A DNA stretch of 64,000 nt from Acidobacteriota bacterium. GTDB taxonomy: Bacteria > Acidobacteriota > Thermoanaerobaculia > Gp7-AA8. Position 1 is the first letter of the stretch. Each line of letters opens with the position of its first letter. A program made the position numbers and the translations under genes. The DNA lies in the NCBI GenBank assembly GCA_021325515.1, contig JAJPHC010000039.1, positions 1 to 64,000 on the forward strand, in the 5' to 3' direction. Below are positions 41,477 through 50,139 of this stretch, piece after piece. The notes below the pieces were generated by a model. The model saw nothing but the letters and a program-made list of their open reading frames with translations. It was not told the origin of the DNA and searched no databases.

Positions 41477-43270
41477 CTAGAGAAGCTTCGATTCCAGCTC
41501 GGCCCACCGCGCGTAGAGACGGTCCACCTCGGCCTGCGCCTGAGCGAGCTCGGCAAAGCGCTGCTGCAGAGCTGCGGCATCGCTTGCCACCGCTGGATCT
41601 TCGGCGCGCTTCTTCGCGTTCTCCAGCGCTTCCTCCGCGGCCATGAGCGTCTCCTCCATCGCGTCCCACTCGCGCTGCTCGAGATAGGAGAGACGCTTGC
41701 GATCTCGTGGCGCAGTACCGATGGGTTCAGTGACCGGGCGAGACGCCCGGTCACTGCGGGCGAGACGCGCGCTCTCCCATTGCGAGTAGTCGGCGAAGTA
41801 TCCGGCATTGCCTCTGCCGTCGAGCGCGAGGATGCGCGTCGATACGCGATCGAGAAGATAGCGGTCATGCGTCACGAGGACGAGCGCGCCGGGGAACTCC
41901 AGCAGCGACTCCTCGAGCACGTCGAGCGTCGGAATGTCGAGATCGTTCGTCGGCTCGTCGAGGACGAGCAGATCCGCCGGCTGCAGCATCAACCGCGCGA
42001 GAACGATGCGCGCCTTCTCCCCTCCCGACAACCGCGACACGGACGTCTCGAGCTGCTCGCTGCGAAACAGAAAGCGCTTCGCCCATCCCGCGACGTGAAT
42101 GCTCCGGTCGCGATAGACGACGGAATCGCCTTCCGGCGCGAGCGCGCGCTTGAGTGTGAGCGAAGGATCGAGCGATTGCCGGTTCTGCTCGAAGTAGACG
42201 ACGCGCAGTTGCTCGGCCTTCTCGATCGTCCCCGCGTCGGGCGCGAGCTCGCCGACGATCGTGCGCAGCAGCGTGGTTTTCCCCGAGCCGTTTGGTCCGA
42301 GAATTCCGAGGCGCGTGCCGGGTGTGAGCAGGATGTCGAGATCGCGGAAGAGCTCCCCGCGCCGCAGTCCCTTCGCCGACCAGAGCCGCTTCGTCTTCCG
42401 CTCGGACGCGGTGAAGTCGATCTTCGCAGCGGACTGCGCGGCGGTCCGCTCGCGGCTCTCGTCGAGCTCCTCCATCAGCCTGCCCGCCGACTGGATGCGC
42501 GCCTTCGCCTTCGTCGTGCGCGCCTTCGGCCCGCGGCGCAGCCACTCCACCTCGCGCCGCACGAGATTCGCGAGCGTTTCCTGATACGCCGCCTCGTTGC
42601 GCAGCAACTCATCGCGCTTCTCCAGAAAATCGCTGTAGCTGCCCTCGCTCTGAAAGAGTCCGTCGGGATACGCATGATTCAGCTCGAGCATCCGCTTGCA
42701 GATGTTGTCGAGGAAGTAGCGGTCGTGACTGACGACGATGAACGCCTCGGGCTCGCTTCGCAGGAGCGCCTCGAGCCAGAGGATCGCCTCGACATCGAGA
42801 TGGTTCGTCGGCTCGTCGAGCAGCAGCACATCGGGCTCGCGCACGAGCTCGCGCGCGATCGCAAGCCGCTTGCGCCAGCCGCCGGAGAAAATGTCGGTCT
42901 TTTGCGTACGATCCGTGAACTTCGCTTTGCCGAGTGCCTGCGCCACGCGTGCCGTGCGTTCGTAATCGTCGAGAGCCGGATCGCCGCGCAGGGCATCGAG
43001 CAGCACCTCCTCGATCGTCCTGCCGGGGGCGAACACCGGATCCTGAGGCACATAACCGACGCGCACACCTTTGCGCAGCGCGCGCGATCCGCTGTCAGGC
43101 TCATCGACGCCGGCGAGGATCTTCAGCAGCGTCGACTTGCCGGAGCCGTTCGGACCGACGAGCCCCGCATGATCGCCTTCGAACAACGTGAAGGTGAGGT
43201 TCTCGAAGAGCGGGCGCGATCCGAAGGCTTTTGAGAGGGATTCAGCGGTGAGGAGAACGGGCGGCGGCAT
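41477..43270 (-). CDS. ABC-F family ATPase (Uup-like)
   Basis: A 597-residue soluble protein with two ABC domains. Walker A motifs are GPNGSGKSTLLK and GPNGSGKTTLLR. Signature regions are FSGGWRKRLAIAREL and LSGGEKARIVLARL. Both Walker B motifs read LLDEPTNHLD or VLDEPTNDLD, followed by SHDRYFLD and THDRYLLD. A helical linker lies between them, and a C-terminal coiled coil (EWDAMEETLMAAEEALENAKKRAED) is typical of Uup. ABC-F proteins act on the ribosome, and Uup also affects DNA stability. It starts 15 nt after the rlmN stop, so the two probably form an operon. A 29-bp palindrome is embedded in frame before the coiled coil. Confidence 0.92.
   Translation of the reverse strand: MPPPVLLTAESLSKAFGSRPLFENLTFTLFEGDHAGLVGPNGSGKSTLLKILAGVDEPDSGSRALRKGVRVGYVPQDPVFAPGRTIEEVLLDALRGDPALDDYERTARVAQALGKAKFTDRTQKTDIFSGGWRKRLAIARELVREPDVLLLDEPTNHLDVEAILWLEALLRSEPEAFIVVSHDRYFLDNICKRMLELNHAYPDGLFQSEGSYSDFLEKRDELLRNEAAYQETLANLVRREVEWLRRGPKARTTKAKARIQSAGRLMEELDESRERTAAQSAAKIDFTASERKTKRLWSAKGLRRGELFRDLDILLTPGTRLGILGPNGSGKTTLLRTIVGELAPDAGTIEKAEQLRVVYFEQNRQSLDPSLTLKRALAPEGDSVVYRDRSIHVAGWAKRFLFRSEQLETSVSRLSGGEKARIVLARLMLQPADLLVLDEPTNDLDIPTLDVLEESLLEFPGALVLVTHDRYLLDRVSTRILALDGRGNAGYFADYSQWESARLARSDRASRPVTEPIGTAPRDRKRLSYLEQREWDAMEETLMAAEEALENAKKRAEDPAVASDAAALQQRFAELAQAQAEVDRLYARWAELESKLL
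41728..41756. repeat. CG-closed hairpin palindrome inside the ABC-F gene
   Basis: A perfect 13-bp stem with an AGA loop. The inner 17 nt CCGGGCGAGACGCCCGG are identical to a hairpin at 60.08 kb. It is translated in frame as part of the linker SDRASRPVT between the second ABC domain and the coiled coil, a region tolerant of insertion. Confidence 0.85.
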
Positions 43271-43285
43271 TTTGCGGAGCGCAGC

Positions 43286-44332
43286 TTACAACGGTGGGCG
43301 GGCCTGCATCGCGGCGAGCATTCCGCAGGCAGCGTGCCTGGCGGCTCCGCCGGAATAGCGGCGCACGACCGGAACGCCAAGGGTTCGCAGCGCATCGCGA
43401 AACGCGGCGAGCTCGCGCTCCGAGGAGCGGCGGTATCCGCCCGGCCGCGCGTCATTCACATCGATGAGATTGATGCGGAGCGGCACGCCGTCGAAATGCT
43501 CGCGCAGCGCCGCGGCTTCATCGCCGCCATCGTTGATGCCGCCGAGAAGGACCCACGCGATCGTGACGCGGCCGCCGGACGATCGCTGATACGTGCGAAC
43601 CGCATTCGTCACATCCGCAACGCTCCACGCGCCGGCGACCGGCAGCAGCGACCGGCGCCGCGCATCGATCGCCGAGGTCAGCGAAACGATCAGCCGGTAG
43701 GGATGCCCTTCGCGCGCGTAGCGTTCGATCGCGGGCACGAGTCCCACCGTCGAAATCGTGATCGCCTTCGAGGTGATGCGGCCTCCGCACGGATGCGAGA
43801 GGATCTTCGCCGCGCGGATCACGGCGTCATAGTTGTGCAGCGGCTCGCCCTGGCCCTGGAAGACGACGCCGGTGACGGCGCCGGGCGCTTCGCTGCGCAC
43901 GGCGAGAAACTGCGCGACGATTTCCCACGGCTCGAGATTTCGCGTGAGTCCAAGGCGGCCGGTCGCGCAGAAATCGCAGCCCATCGCGCAGCCGGCCTGG
44001 CTCGACACACACACTGTGAACCGTCCCTCCGCTTCCAGCGGAATGCGCACCGCCTCGACCTGCGCGCCGTCACGAAGCCGGAAGAGATACTTCACGAAGC
44101 CGTCGCCTGGATCCTCCGCGCGCTCCACGATCTCGAGCGGGCGGCGATCGATGAATCGCTCGATGGCCTCCGCCACCGTGCGCGGAACCGGCCGCGCAAC
44201 AGGAAAGCCCTCGCGGCCGTTCGCGATCGCGTGCGCGAGAACACGCCGCGCTTCCGCATCGCGGATCGCAACGCCCTTCTCACGCAGATGCGCCGCGAGA
44301 TCCTCGGGCAGAAAGCCGTAAAGATGATTCAT
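43286..44332 (-). CDS. rlmN: RlmN-family dual-specificity RNA methyltransferase
   Basis: A 348-residue radical SAM enzyme that methylates C2 of an adenosine in 23S rRNA and some tRNAs. The cluster motif is CAMGCDFC (CxxxCxxC, about residues 116-123), followed by GQGEPLHNYDAV, ISTVGLVPAI and SLTSAIDARRRSLLP. The C-terminal HAACGML provides the methylated catalytic Cys. It lies directly upstream of the ABC-F gene and divergent from the GGDEF gene. The start MNHLYGFLPEDL was preferred over one six codons upstream, as the family normally begins close to this point. The substrate assignment is by family only. Confidence 0.9.
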   Translation of the reverse strand: MNHLYGFLPEDLAAHLREKGVAIRDAEARRVLAHAIANGREGFPVARPVPRTVAEAIERFIDRRPLEIVERAEDPGDGFVKYLFRLRDGAQVEAVRIPLEAEGRFTVCVSSQAGCAMGCDFCATGRLGLTRNLEPWEIVAQFLAVRSEAPGAVTGVVFQGQGEPLHNYDAVIRAAKILSHPCGGRITSKAITISTVGLVPAIERYAREGHPYRLIVSLTSAIDARRRSLLPVAGAWSVADVTNAVRTYQRSSGGRVTIAWVLLGGINDGGDEAAALREHFDGVPLRINLIDVNDARPGGYRRSSERELAAFRDALRTLGVPVVRRYSGGAARHAACGMLAAMQARPPL

Positions 44333-44395
44333 CGTGCGAGGCGACAACACTCCCGCGGCGGCGGAACTTTCACATGTGCTGCCGGGCGAATGTCG

Positions 44396-44401
44396 TATTC
44401 T
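44396..44401 (+). promoter_or_regulatory. -10 box of a probable leaderless promoter (GGDEF gene)
   Basis: TATTCT ends 6 nt before the ATG at 44408. This favours that start over an in-frame ATG at 44390, which would lie upstream of the box. Confidence 0.55.
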
Positions 44402-44407
44402 CCCAGC

Positions 44408-47173
44408 ATGCGGTCGCGAGTATTGGCAGTACTCGCCGTCCTTTTCACCTTTTCTCTGCGCGCGAGTGATCGCGGCCTGCCGCTCGTTCGCTCGTACACG
44501 CCCGAGGAGTATCAGGCCGGAGCGCAGAACTTCGACATCGCGCAGGATGCACGCGGAGTCCTCTACTTCGCCAACCTTTCAGGCGCGCTCTCCTTCGATG
44601 GCGCGTGGTGGCGCGTCGTCGAGCTGCCGAATCATTCGGCCGTCTTCGCAATCGAGAGCGACGCCAAAGGGCGCATCATCGCCGGCGGCGTCGGCGAGCT
44701 CGGCATCGTGGACGACACGCGCTTTCGATCGCTGACCGCCGGCCGGGCGATCGGCGACGTCAACTCGATCTGCCGCAGCGACAGCGGCTTCGTCGCCGTG
44801 ACGGATCGGATGATTCTCGCCGGCGATGCTTCCGGCATCCGTGTCATCGACGCGACACCGCGGCCGCATCAACGCTGCTTCCGCGCAGGCCAGAGCGTCT
44901 ACGTCACGACGGACTCGTTGTATCGCGTCGATGGCGACCATCTCACCGTCGTCGCACCGAACCTCGCGGCCGACGCGGTGTACGCCGGCAACGGAACGCT
45001 GATCGCCGTCATTCGCGGCCGTGGTCTGGCACAAATCGCAGATGGACGTGTGACGCCGGTGCGCACGGACGCGAGCGCGTGGCTCTCGAGCAGAAGCGCT
45101 GCCGATGCGGTCTCGCTCGGCGGCGGACGCGCGGCGATCGCCACGCAGGAAGACGGCGTGGCCATCGTCAATGCCGACGGCACGCTCGAGCAGATCGTCG
45201 ATCATGCGGCGGGCGTTCCGGACGATGTCATCAAGGCCGCATTCGCCGACCGCGAAGGATCGCTGTGGCTCGCCGCGGCGGACGGCTCGATCGAGCAGAT
45301 CGATCTCTCCTCGCCGATCACGGTGTGGGACAAACGCCTCGGCATCCGCGGTTCCGCGCGCTCGATCTTCCATTGGAATCAGCGGCTGTTCATCGCGAAC
45401 GCTCACGGCCTTTTCGCCATCGATCGCGAGCGGGCGCCGGCGAGGCAGATTCTCGGCGGCAGTTCCGCCTGGTCGATGCTCGAAGTGCCGCAGGGGCTCC
45501 TCGTGTCGATGTCGAACGGCATCATGCTGCTCGACCGCAGCGATCACGCGACGCTCGTTCGCGGCACGGATCGCACCGGCGGTTACGGCATGATCCGGCC
45601 TTCGTTCGATCCTTCGCACGTCTGGTTCGGCTGCCGCACCGGGTTGGGGACGCTGAAGCAGACGCGCGACGGATGGGAGCTCGATCGCATGATCGACGCG
45701 CCTCCGTATGTGCGCGAGCTTGTGGAGGAAGATGGTGTGCTGTGGGCGGGAACGACCTTCGACGGCGCGCTGCGAATCGACGACGCGGCGACGAATCCGC
45801 GGCTCACGAGACTCGGCTCGGGAGAGACGTTTCTTCACATCATCCGCGGGCGCATCGGGTTCGTGAATGGACGGCGCTTTCTGCGGCCGCAGGGCAACAG
45901 GCTCGTCGAAGATCCTGTGACGAAGCAACTGAAGGTGCCGGCGGGAAACTGGTTCCACATCGCCGAAGATGCGGAAGGAAATCTGTGGCTGAACACGAGT
46001 CCGCCGACGGTGTTTCGCAGAGTCCGAAATGGCTGGTCGCGGATCGGCGAGCCGGTCGTCAGCATCAGCGTACCCAACGTGCAGTCGATCACGTGCGACC
46101 GCGACGGGACGCTCTGGCTCGGATCGAACCGCGGCATGTTTCGAATCGATGCGAGCACGCGCTCGGAGCCGGCACATCCGCCGGCGCCGCTGATTCATCG
46201 CATCGACGCGGTCGGCACGGCGGCCAACGATCGAACGCTGCGGCACGACTTCCGGCGGCTGCGCATCGAGTTCGCGCCGGTGTCCTACAGGCCGGGAGTG
46301 ATGTTTCAGTACCGGCTCGATCCCGTCGACTCCGATTGGAGCGCATGGACGACCGAGACGTTCGTCGACTTCACGAATCTCGCGGGAGGCGACTACACGT
46401 TCCGCGTTCATGCGCGCGCGCCTGAAGGGACGTTCAGCGCACCGACCGCGTGGAGCTTCTCCGTTCTGCCGCCGTGGTACGCGACGCGGACGGCGCTCGC
46501 CGTCTGGGTGATCGCGCTGACGGCGGCGATCATGCTGATCGTGCGGATCCGCACGCGCGCGCTGCACCGGCAGGCGGAGATCCTGCGCCAGCGGATCGCC
46601 GACAGGACGCAGGCGCTCAACGAGAAGAACGAACTGCTGGAGCAGGCCAACGCGCGTCTGGAACGACTCTCACTGGTCGACGAGCTGACCGGCATCGCCA
46701 ATCGCCGCTATTTCCAACGCCTCCTCGGCGAAGACTGGCAGAACGCAATTCGCGAGCGAAGCTCGCTGGCTCTGATCATGATGGATCTCGATCACTTCAA
46801 GGAGCTCAACGACCGGCGGGGACACATGGCCGGCGACGATTGCCTGCGCGCGGTCGGTGCGTTCCTCGGGGCGACCGTACGGCGCAGCGGAGATGTGGCG
46901 GCGCGCTACGGCGGCGAGGAGTTCGCGGTGCTGCTGGTCGGCGCATCGGAGAGCGACGCAATAATGATCGCGGAGCGCCTGCGCAGCGGAATCGCGCAAC
47001 TGAAGATCGTGTACGACGACGGGGAGCCGGCGTCGCTCACCGTGAGTTGCGGCGTGGCCGCGATGATTCCGAGCGCGCGCGCGACACCAGACACGCTGAT
47101 CGAGAACGCGGACCGCGCGCTTTACGCGGCCAAGAACAGCGGCAGGAATTGCATCCGCAGCGCAGCGGCGTAG
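44408..47173 (+). CDS. Periplasmic propeller-Y_Y_Y sensor diguanylate cyclase
   Basis: A 921-residue membrane protein. A signal peptide is followed by a long region of two-component-regulator-type propeller repeats to about residue 605, containing DREGSLWLA, DAEGNLWLN and DRDGTLWLGSNRG blades. A Y_Y_Y domain (about 611-686, YRLDPVDSDWSAWT ... YTFRVHA) precedes one transmembrane helix (about 690-710) and a coiled coil. A GGDEF domain from about 750 has the active-site motif GGEEF (about 835). RSGD five residues before it fits the inhibitory I-site (RxxD). It should make c-di-GMP in response to a periplasmic signal. There is no HisKA or REC domain, unlike the usual hybrid two-component form. 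Confidence 0.93.
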   Translation: MRSRVLAVLAVLFTFSLRASDRGLPLVRSYTPEEYQAGAQNFDIAQDARGVLYFANLSGALSFDGAWWRVVELPNHSAVFAIESDAKGRIIAGGVGELGIVDDTRFRSLTAGRAIGDVNSICRSDSGFVAVTDRMILAGDASGIRVIDATPRPHQRCFRAGQSVYVTTDSLYRVDGDHLTVVAPNLAADAVYAGNGTLIAVIRGRGLAQIADGRVTPVRTDASAWLSSRSAADAVSLGGGRAAIATQEDGVAIVNADGTLEQIVDHAAGVPDDVIKAAFADREGSLWLAAADGSIEQIDLSSPITVWDKRLGIRGSARSIFHWNQRLFIANAHGLFAIDRERAPARQILGGSSAWSMLEVPQGLLVSMSNGIMLLDRSDHATLVRGTDRTGGYGMIRPSFDPSHVWFGCRTGLGTLKQTRDGWELDRMIDAPPYVRELVEEDGVLWAGTTFDGALRIDDAATNPRLTRLGSGETFLHIIRGRIGFVNGRRFLRPQGNRLVEDPVTKQLKVPAGNWFHIAEDAEGNLWLNTSPPTVFRRVRNGWSRIGEPVVSISVPNVQSITCDRDGTLWLGSNRGMFRIDASTRSEPAHPPAPLIHRIDAVGTAANDRTLRHDFRRLRIEFAPVSYRPGVMFQYRLDPVDSDWSAWTTETFVDFTNLAGGDYTFRVHARAPEGTFSAPTAWSFSVLPPWYATRTALAVWVIALTAAIMLIVRIRTRALHRQAEILRQRIADRTQALNEKNELLEQANARLERLSLVDELTGIANRRYFQRLLGEDWQNAIRERSSLALIMMDLDHFKELNDRRGHMAGDDCLRAVGAFLGATVRRSGDVAARYGGEEFAVLLVGASESDAIMIAERLRSGIAQLKIVYDDGEPASLTVSCGVAAMIPSARATPDTLIENADRALYAAKNSGRNCIRSAAA

Positions 47174-47184
47174 CGCGCGGGGAG

Positions 47185-47580
47185 TCAGGCGGACGCGCGC
47201 GTTTCGAGGAGCGACGCGAGACGCGCAGGATCGGGGACGCTGACGAGGAGCTGCTGCAGACGAACGGGCAATCCGAGGACGTAGCCTCGCTGCACAGGAC
47301 TGAGAGTGATCGCCACGATTCCGCGGCCGGACCCGTTCACGAGCCAGCGGCCCGCGAAGCCGTGCACACCGCGGCTCAACGAGTTCTGCGAGGAGATCGC
47401 GGCCGAGACGACCGCAGCGCGAGGAAACGTCGCGCGGAATGCCCATCCCATTCGAACGTGGACCTGGTCGTGATCAACATCCACGTAGGAACTGGATGGA
47501 AGAAGCCCCAGCGCGCTGGAGAGCACGGCATACAGACGGTCGAACCGGATCGGAATTCGCTGAGACGAATGTTCAACCAT
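47185..47580 (-). CDS. Conserved hypothetical protein
   Basis: A 131-residue protein, basic and without a signal peptide. The central stretch VHVRMGWAFRATFPRAAV and the segment RGVHGFAGRWLVNGSGRGIVAITLSP have the look of a compact beta-rich domain with a conserved NGSGRG loop. I have seen similar sequences annotated as hypothetical, but I cannot assign a function. A TATACT box lies 26 nt upstream of the ATG, with no Shine-Dalgarno sequence. The gene is convergent with the GGDEF gene. Confidence 0.65.
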   Translation of the reverse strand: MVEHSSQRIPIRFDRLYAVLSSALGLLPSSSYVDVDHDQVHVRMGWAFRATFPRAAVVSAAISSQNSLSRGVHGFAGRWLVNGSGRGIVAITLSPVQRGYVLGLPVRLQQLLVSVPDPARLASLLETRASA

Positions 47581-47788
47581 GCGCTAGCCGATGCACCGAG
47601 AGAAGTATACAGGACTCGGATGCAGCGCCGCGTTAGCCTCGGAGCTGCCCGGCCGCTCCGCCTAGCATTCACACTCACCGCCGAGTGGAACGCACCACGA
47701 GAGGACGGTGCTGCACCGTTGAGTTAGCCCGCTACCACGGCTGAGCGCCTTGATCACGGCAGGTAGATCGCGCTTGCGCGCCTCCGCG
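47581..47788. other. Intergenic region with inverted repeats and three GTTAG sites
   Basis: No convincing gene lies in these 208 bp. GTTAGCC occurs at 47632 and 47723, and GTTAGTC at 47788. The first is preceded by an inverted repeat (TGCACCGAG at 47592-47600 against CTCGG-A-TGCA at 47615-47624, with one unpaired A) and a GCTAGC box at 47583. The layout recalls an integron attC site, but the terminal boxes do not fit the consensus exactly and no integrase is present. Confidence 0.35.
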
Positions 47789-48631
47789 TTAGTCGCCCGT
47801 GTACAGCATGGCCACGTCGAAGCGCCAGCGATCGGGACCGTCCTTGGCCGTCTTGCCGATCGCGATCTGGTCGAACACCTCGGCGTCTCTCAGCTTGTAC
47901 ACGAACTTCGACATGCTGTACGAGTCTTTCGACACCACCGTGAGATGGATGATGCCGCCTGTGTACATCTTGATGTCGACGACCGATGCCCCATCCGGCA
48001 GTGCGCCAATGATCACCCGCTTCGCCTCGGCCGGAATCGGCGCGCTGTCGAGTTTGTCGCGCGACGAGTAAACCGTGACCTGATGCGTCGTGCGCGGACG
48101 GTCTCCCATCAGATTGAACTGCCGCATCAGCGGATTCACATCGATCAGCGCGATACGCCCCGGCGCCACCGTCACGTTGCCGCCCACCGTTCGATTGCCG
48201 GCGCAAGTCACCGCCACCGGATACGTGTTCGGCATCAAGTCATAGAACCCTGCAGTGCCTTCCACGATCGGCTTCTGACCGTCTGCGACTTTCACCTGAC
48301 AGCCGGTGTCATTCGACTTGAGCCGCACTTCGAGCCCGCCCTTGCGCGCACCCGAATTGCGAAGCACCATCGATGAGATGTCGACCTGCGCCGTCTGATT
48401 TTTCTCGACGAGAACTTCTGCGGCCGATGATCCCTGTCCCGGCAGTTCGAAGCGCAACTGATGCTGCCCCATCTGCACCGTCGGAATGATCAGACCGTTC
48501 TGCTCCTGGTTCGCGATCCCCACCTGCACACCGTCGAGATAGACGATGACGCCCGGCTCGGTGTGAACCCAGATGGCGCCCGTGCCGCCAAGCACGGTCA
48601 TCGTGGTAAATAGAAGTGATAGGAGTCGCAC
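47789..48631 (-). CDS. PEGA domain exported protein
   Basis: About 280 residues from a GTG codon (VRVRLLSLLFTTMTVLGGTGA), giving an N-terminal export signal. WVHTEPGVIVYLDGVQVGIANQEQNGLIIPTVQMGQHQLRFELPGQG is a PEGA-type beta repeat. A second weaker one is around KVADGQKPIVEGTAGFYDLMPNTYPVAVTC. The C-terminal third has no recognised domain. The start is set by the GATAAT box ending 6 nt before the GTG. A longer frame would overlap the divergent glgA start. It probably binds cell-envelope components, as PEGA proteins do. Confidence 0.8.
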   Translation of the reverse strand: MRLLSLLFTTMTVLGGTGAIWVHTEPGVIVYLDGVQVGIANQEQNGLIIPTVQMGQHQLRFELPGQGSSAAEVLVEKNQTAQVDISSMVLRNSGARKGGLEVRLKSNDTGCQVKVADGQKPIVEGTAGFYDLMPNTYPVAVTCAGNRTVGGNVTVAPGRIALIDVNPLMRQFNLMGDRPRTTHQVTVYSSRDKLDSAPIPAEAKRVIIGALPDGASVVDIKMYTGGIIHLTVVSKDSYSMSKFVYKLRDAEVFDQIAIGKTAKDGPDRWRFDVAMLYTGD

Positions 48632-48637
48632 GCGGAC

Positions 48638-48643
48638 ATTATC
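48638..48643 (-). promoter_or_regulatory. -10 box of a probable leaderless promoter (PEGA gene)
   Basis: GATAAT on the minus strand ends 6 nt before the GTG at 48631. The overlapping plus-strand TATCAT (48640-48645) is a candidate -10 for glgA with a leader of about 16 nt. Confidence 0.55.
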
Positions 48644-48667
48644 ATCCGTCCGGGGCGACTTATTCCA

Positions 48668-50128
48668 ATGCGAATTGCACATTTATCAGCCGAAGTCACA
48701 CCATTTGCCAAGACCGGTGGACTCGGCGATGTCGTCGGCGCTTTGCCCAAGGCGCAGGCGGAGCTCGGCCACGATGTCACGGTATGGATGCCGCTCTATC
48801 GTCAGGCGTGGAAGGCGATGCGGCAACGCGGCATCGAGCCGGAGGTTGCATGTGAACCGTTTCGTGTCGGACAGCAGCAAGTCGGCATTCTGCGCACGGT
48901 TCTTCCCGACTCGAACGTGCCGCTCTTCTTCGTCGGAGCGGATGAATTCTTCAACCGGCCGAACATTTACAGCAATGCTCCTTACGGCGAAGACGACGGC
49001 ATCATCCGCTACAGCCTCTTCGTCCGCGCGGTGTTCGGCGCGATGCACCGCCTCTGGAACGCGCCGCAGATCATGCACGCGCACGACTGGCACATGGCGC
49101 TCGCGCCGATGGCGCTGCGCTGGGACACTCCCCGCGACTGGGTGTTCAACGACACGGTCTCGGTGCTCACGATTCACAATCTCGCGTATCAGGGCATCTA
49201 TCCGCATCGCATGTTTCCCGCACTCGGGCTCCCGCCCTCGGTGCAGCCGCAGGTCGACTGGGACGGCGCGATCAATCTGATGAAGGGCGGAATCGTCGCG
49301 GCCGATGTGATCACCGCGGTCTCACCGACGTTCGCGCACGAGATCACGACACCGGATGGCGGCTTCGGCCTCGATCCCCTGCTGCGGATGCGCAGCAGCG
49401 ATCTGATGGGCATCGTCAACGGCATCGACCCGCTGATCTGGAATCCGGCGCACGACCGGCAGATTGCGAGGAACTACGACGCGCAGACGCTCGGCGCCAA
49501 ACTCGAGAATCGCCGCGCACTGCTCCGGTCGACCGGGATGGATCCCGACGATCCCAGTTTCGTCGTCGGCATCGTCGGACGTCTCACCCATCAGAAGGGC
49601 TTCGATCTCCTCTTCCCCGTCCTCGGCGATCTGATCGGATCAGGCGTCCGCTTCGTGATGCTCGGCTCCGGCGAGCGCGAGCTCGAAAACCGGATGCACT
49701 ACTACTCGCATCACGCGCAGGGGAAGTTCTGGGGCTACGTCGGATTCCAGGACGATCTGGCGCATCGCATCGAGGCAGGAGCCGACGCGTTTCTGATGCC
49801 GTCGCGCTTCGAGCCGTGCGGACTGAATCAGCTCTACTCGCTCGCATACGGCACACCGCCGATCGTGCGGCGCGTCGGCGGTCTCGCGGACACGGTCATC
49901 GGCTACGACGGCCGCAACCGCGACGAGGCAACGGGATTCACGTTCGAAGCGGCGACGCCGCCGGCGTTGCGCGACACCGTCCTGTGGGCACAACGCTGCT
50001 ATCAGGATCCGATGCTCTGGACGCAGATCGCGCGCGATGGCATGGCGCAGGACTACTCGTGGCGGCACTCCGCGCAGTTGTACGACGACGTCTACCGCGC
50101 GGTGCGGAGACACAAGGGGCTCGCATGA
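48668..50128 (+). CDS. glgA: Glycogen synthase (ADP-glucose, GT5)
   Basis: A 486-residue GT-B glycosyltransferase that extends alpha-1,4-glucan chains from ADP-glucose. The N-terminal KTGGLGDVVGALPKAQA is the ADP-glucose-binding motif of GlgA. HAHDWHMALAPM, NLAYQGIYP and the C-terminal FLMPSRFEPCGLNQLYSLAYGTPPIVRRVGGLADTV (the E-x7-E-type catalytic region) are all present. The length is normal. Other glycogen genes are not in the window. It is divergent from the PEGA gene, with only 36 bp between the start codons. Confidence 0.96.
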   Translation: MRIAHLSAEVTPFAKTGGLGDVVGALPKAQAELGHDVTVWMPLYRQAWKAMRQRGIEPEVACEPFRVGQQQVGILRTVLPDSNVPLFFVGADEFFNRPNIYSNAPYGEDDGIIRYSLFVRAVFGAMHRLWNAPQIMHAHDWHMALAPMALRWDTPRDWVFNDTVSVLTIHNLAYQGIYPHRMFPALGLPPSVQPQVDWDGAINLMKGGIVAADVITAVSPTFAHEITTPDGGFGLDPLLRMRSSDLMGIVNGIDPLIWNPAHDRQIARNYDAQTLGAKLENRRALLRSTGMDPDDPSFVVGIVGRLTHQKGFDLLFPVLGDLIGSGVRFVMLGSGERELENRMHYYSHHAQGKFWGYVGFQDDLAHRIEAGADAFLMPSRFEPCGLNQLYSLAYGTPPIVRRVGGLADTVIGYDGRNRDEATGFTFEAATPPALRDTVLWAQRCYQDPMLWTQIARDGMAQDYSWRHSAQLYDDVYRAVRRHKGLA

Positions 50129-50139
50129 ATTCCACGTTT

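Noticed and set aside
43334-44390. Plus-strand extension upstream of the GGDEF gene
   Set aside because: The frame is open only because it shadows rlmN. The signal peptide and -10 box place the start at 44408.
44579-46567. 662-residue minus-strand frame within the GGDEF gene
   Set aside because: Composition is rich in Arg, Asp and His without motifs, and the plus-strand frame has clear domains.
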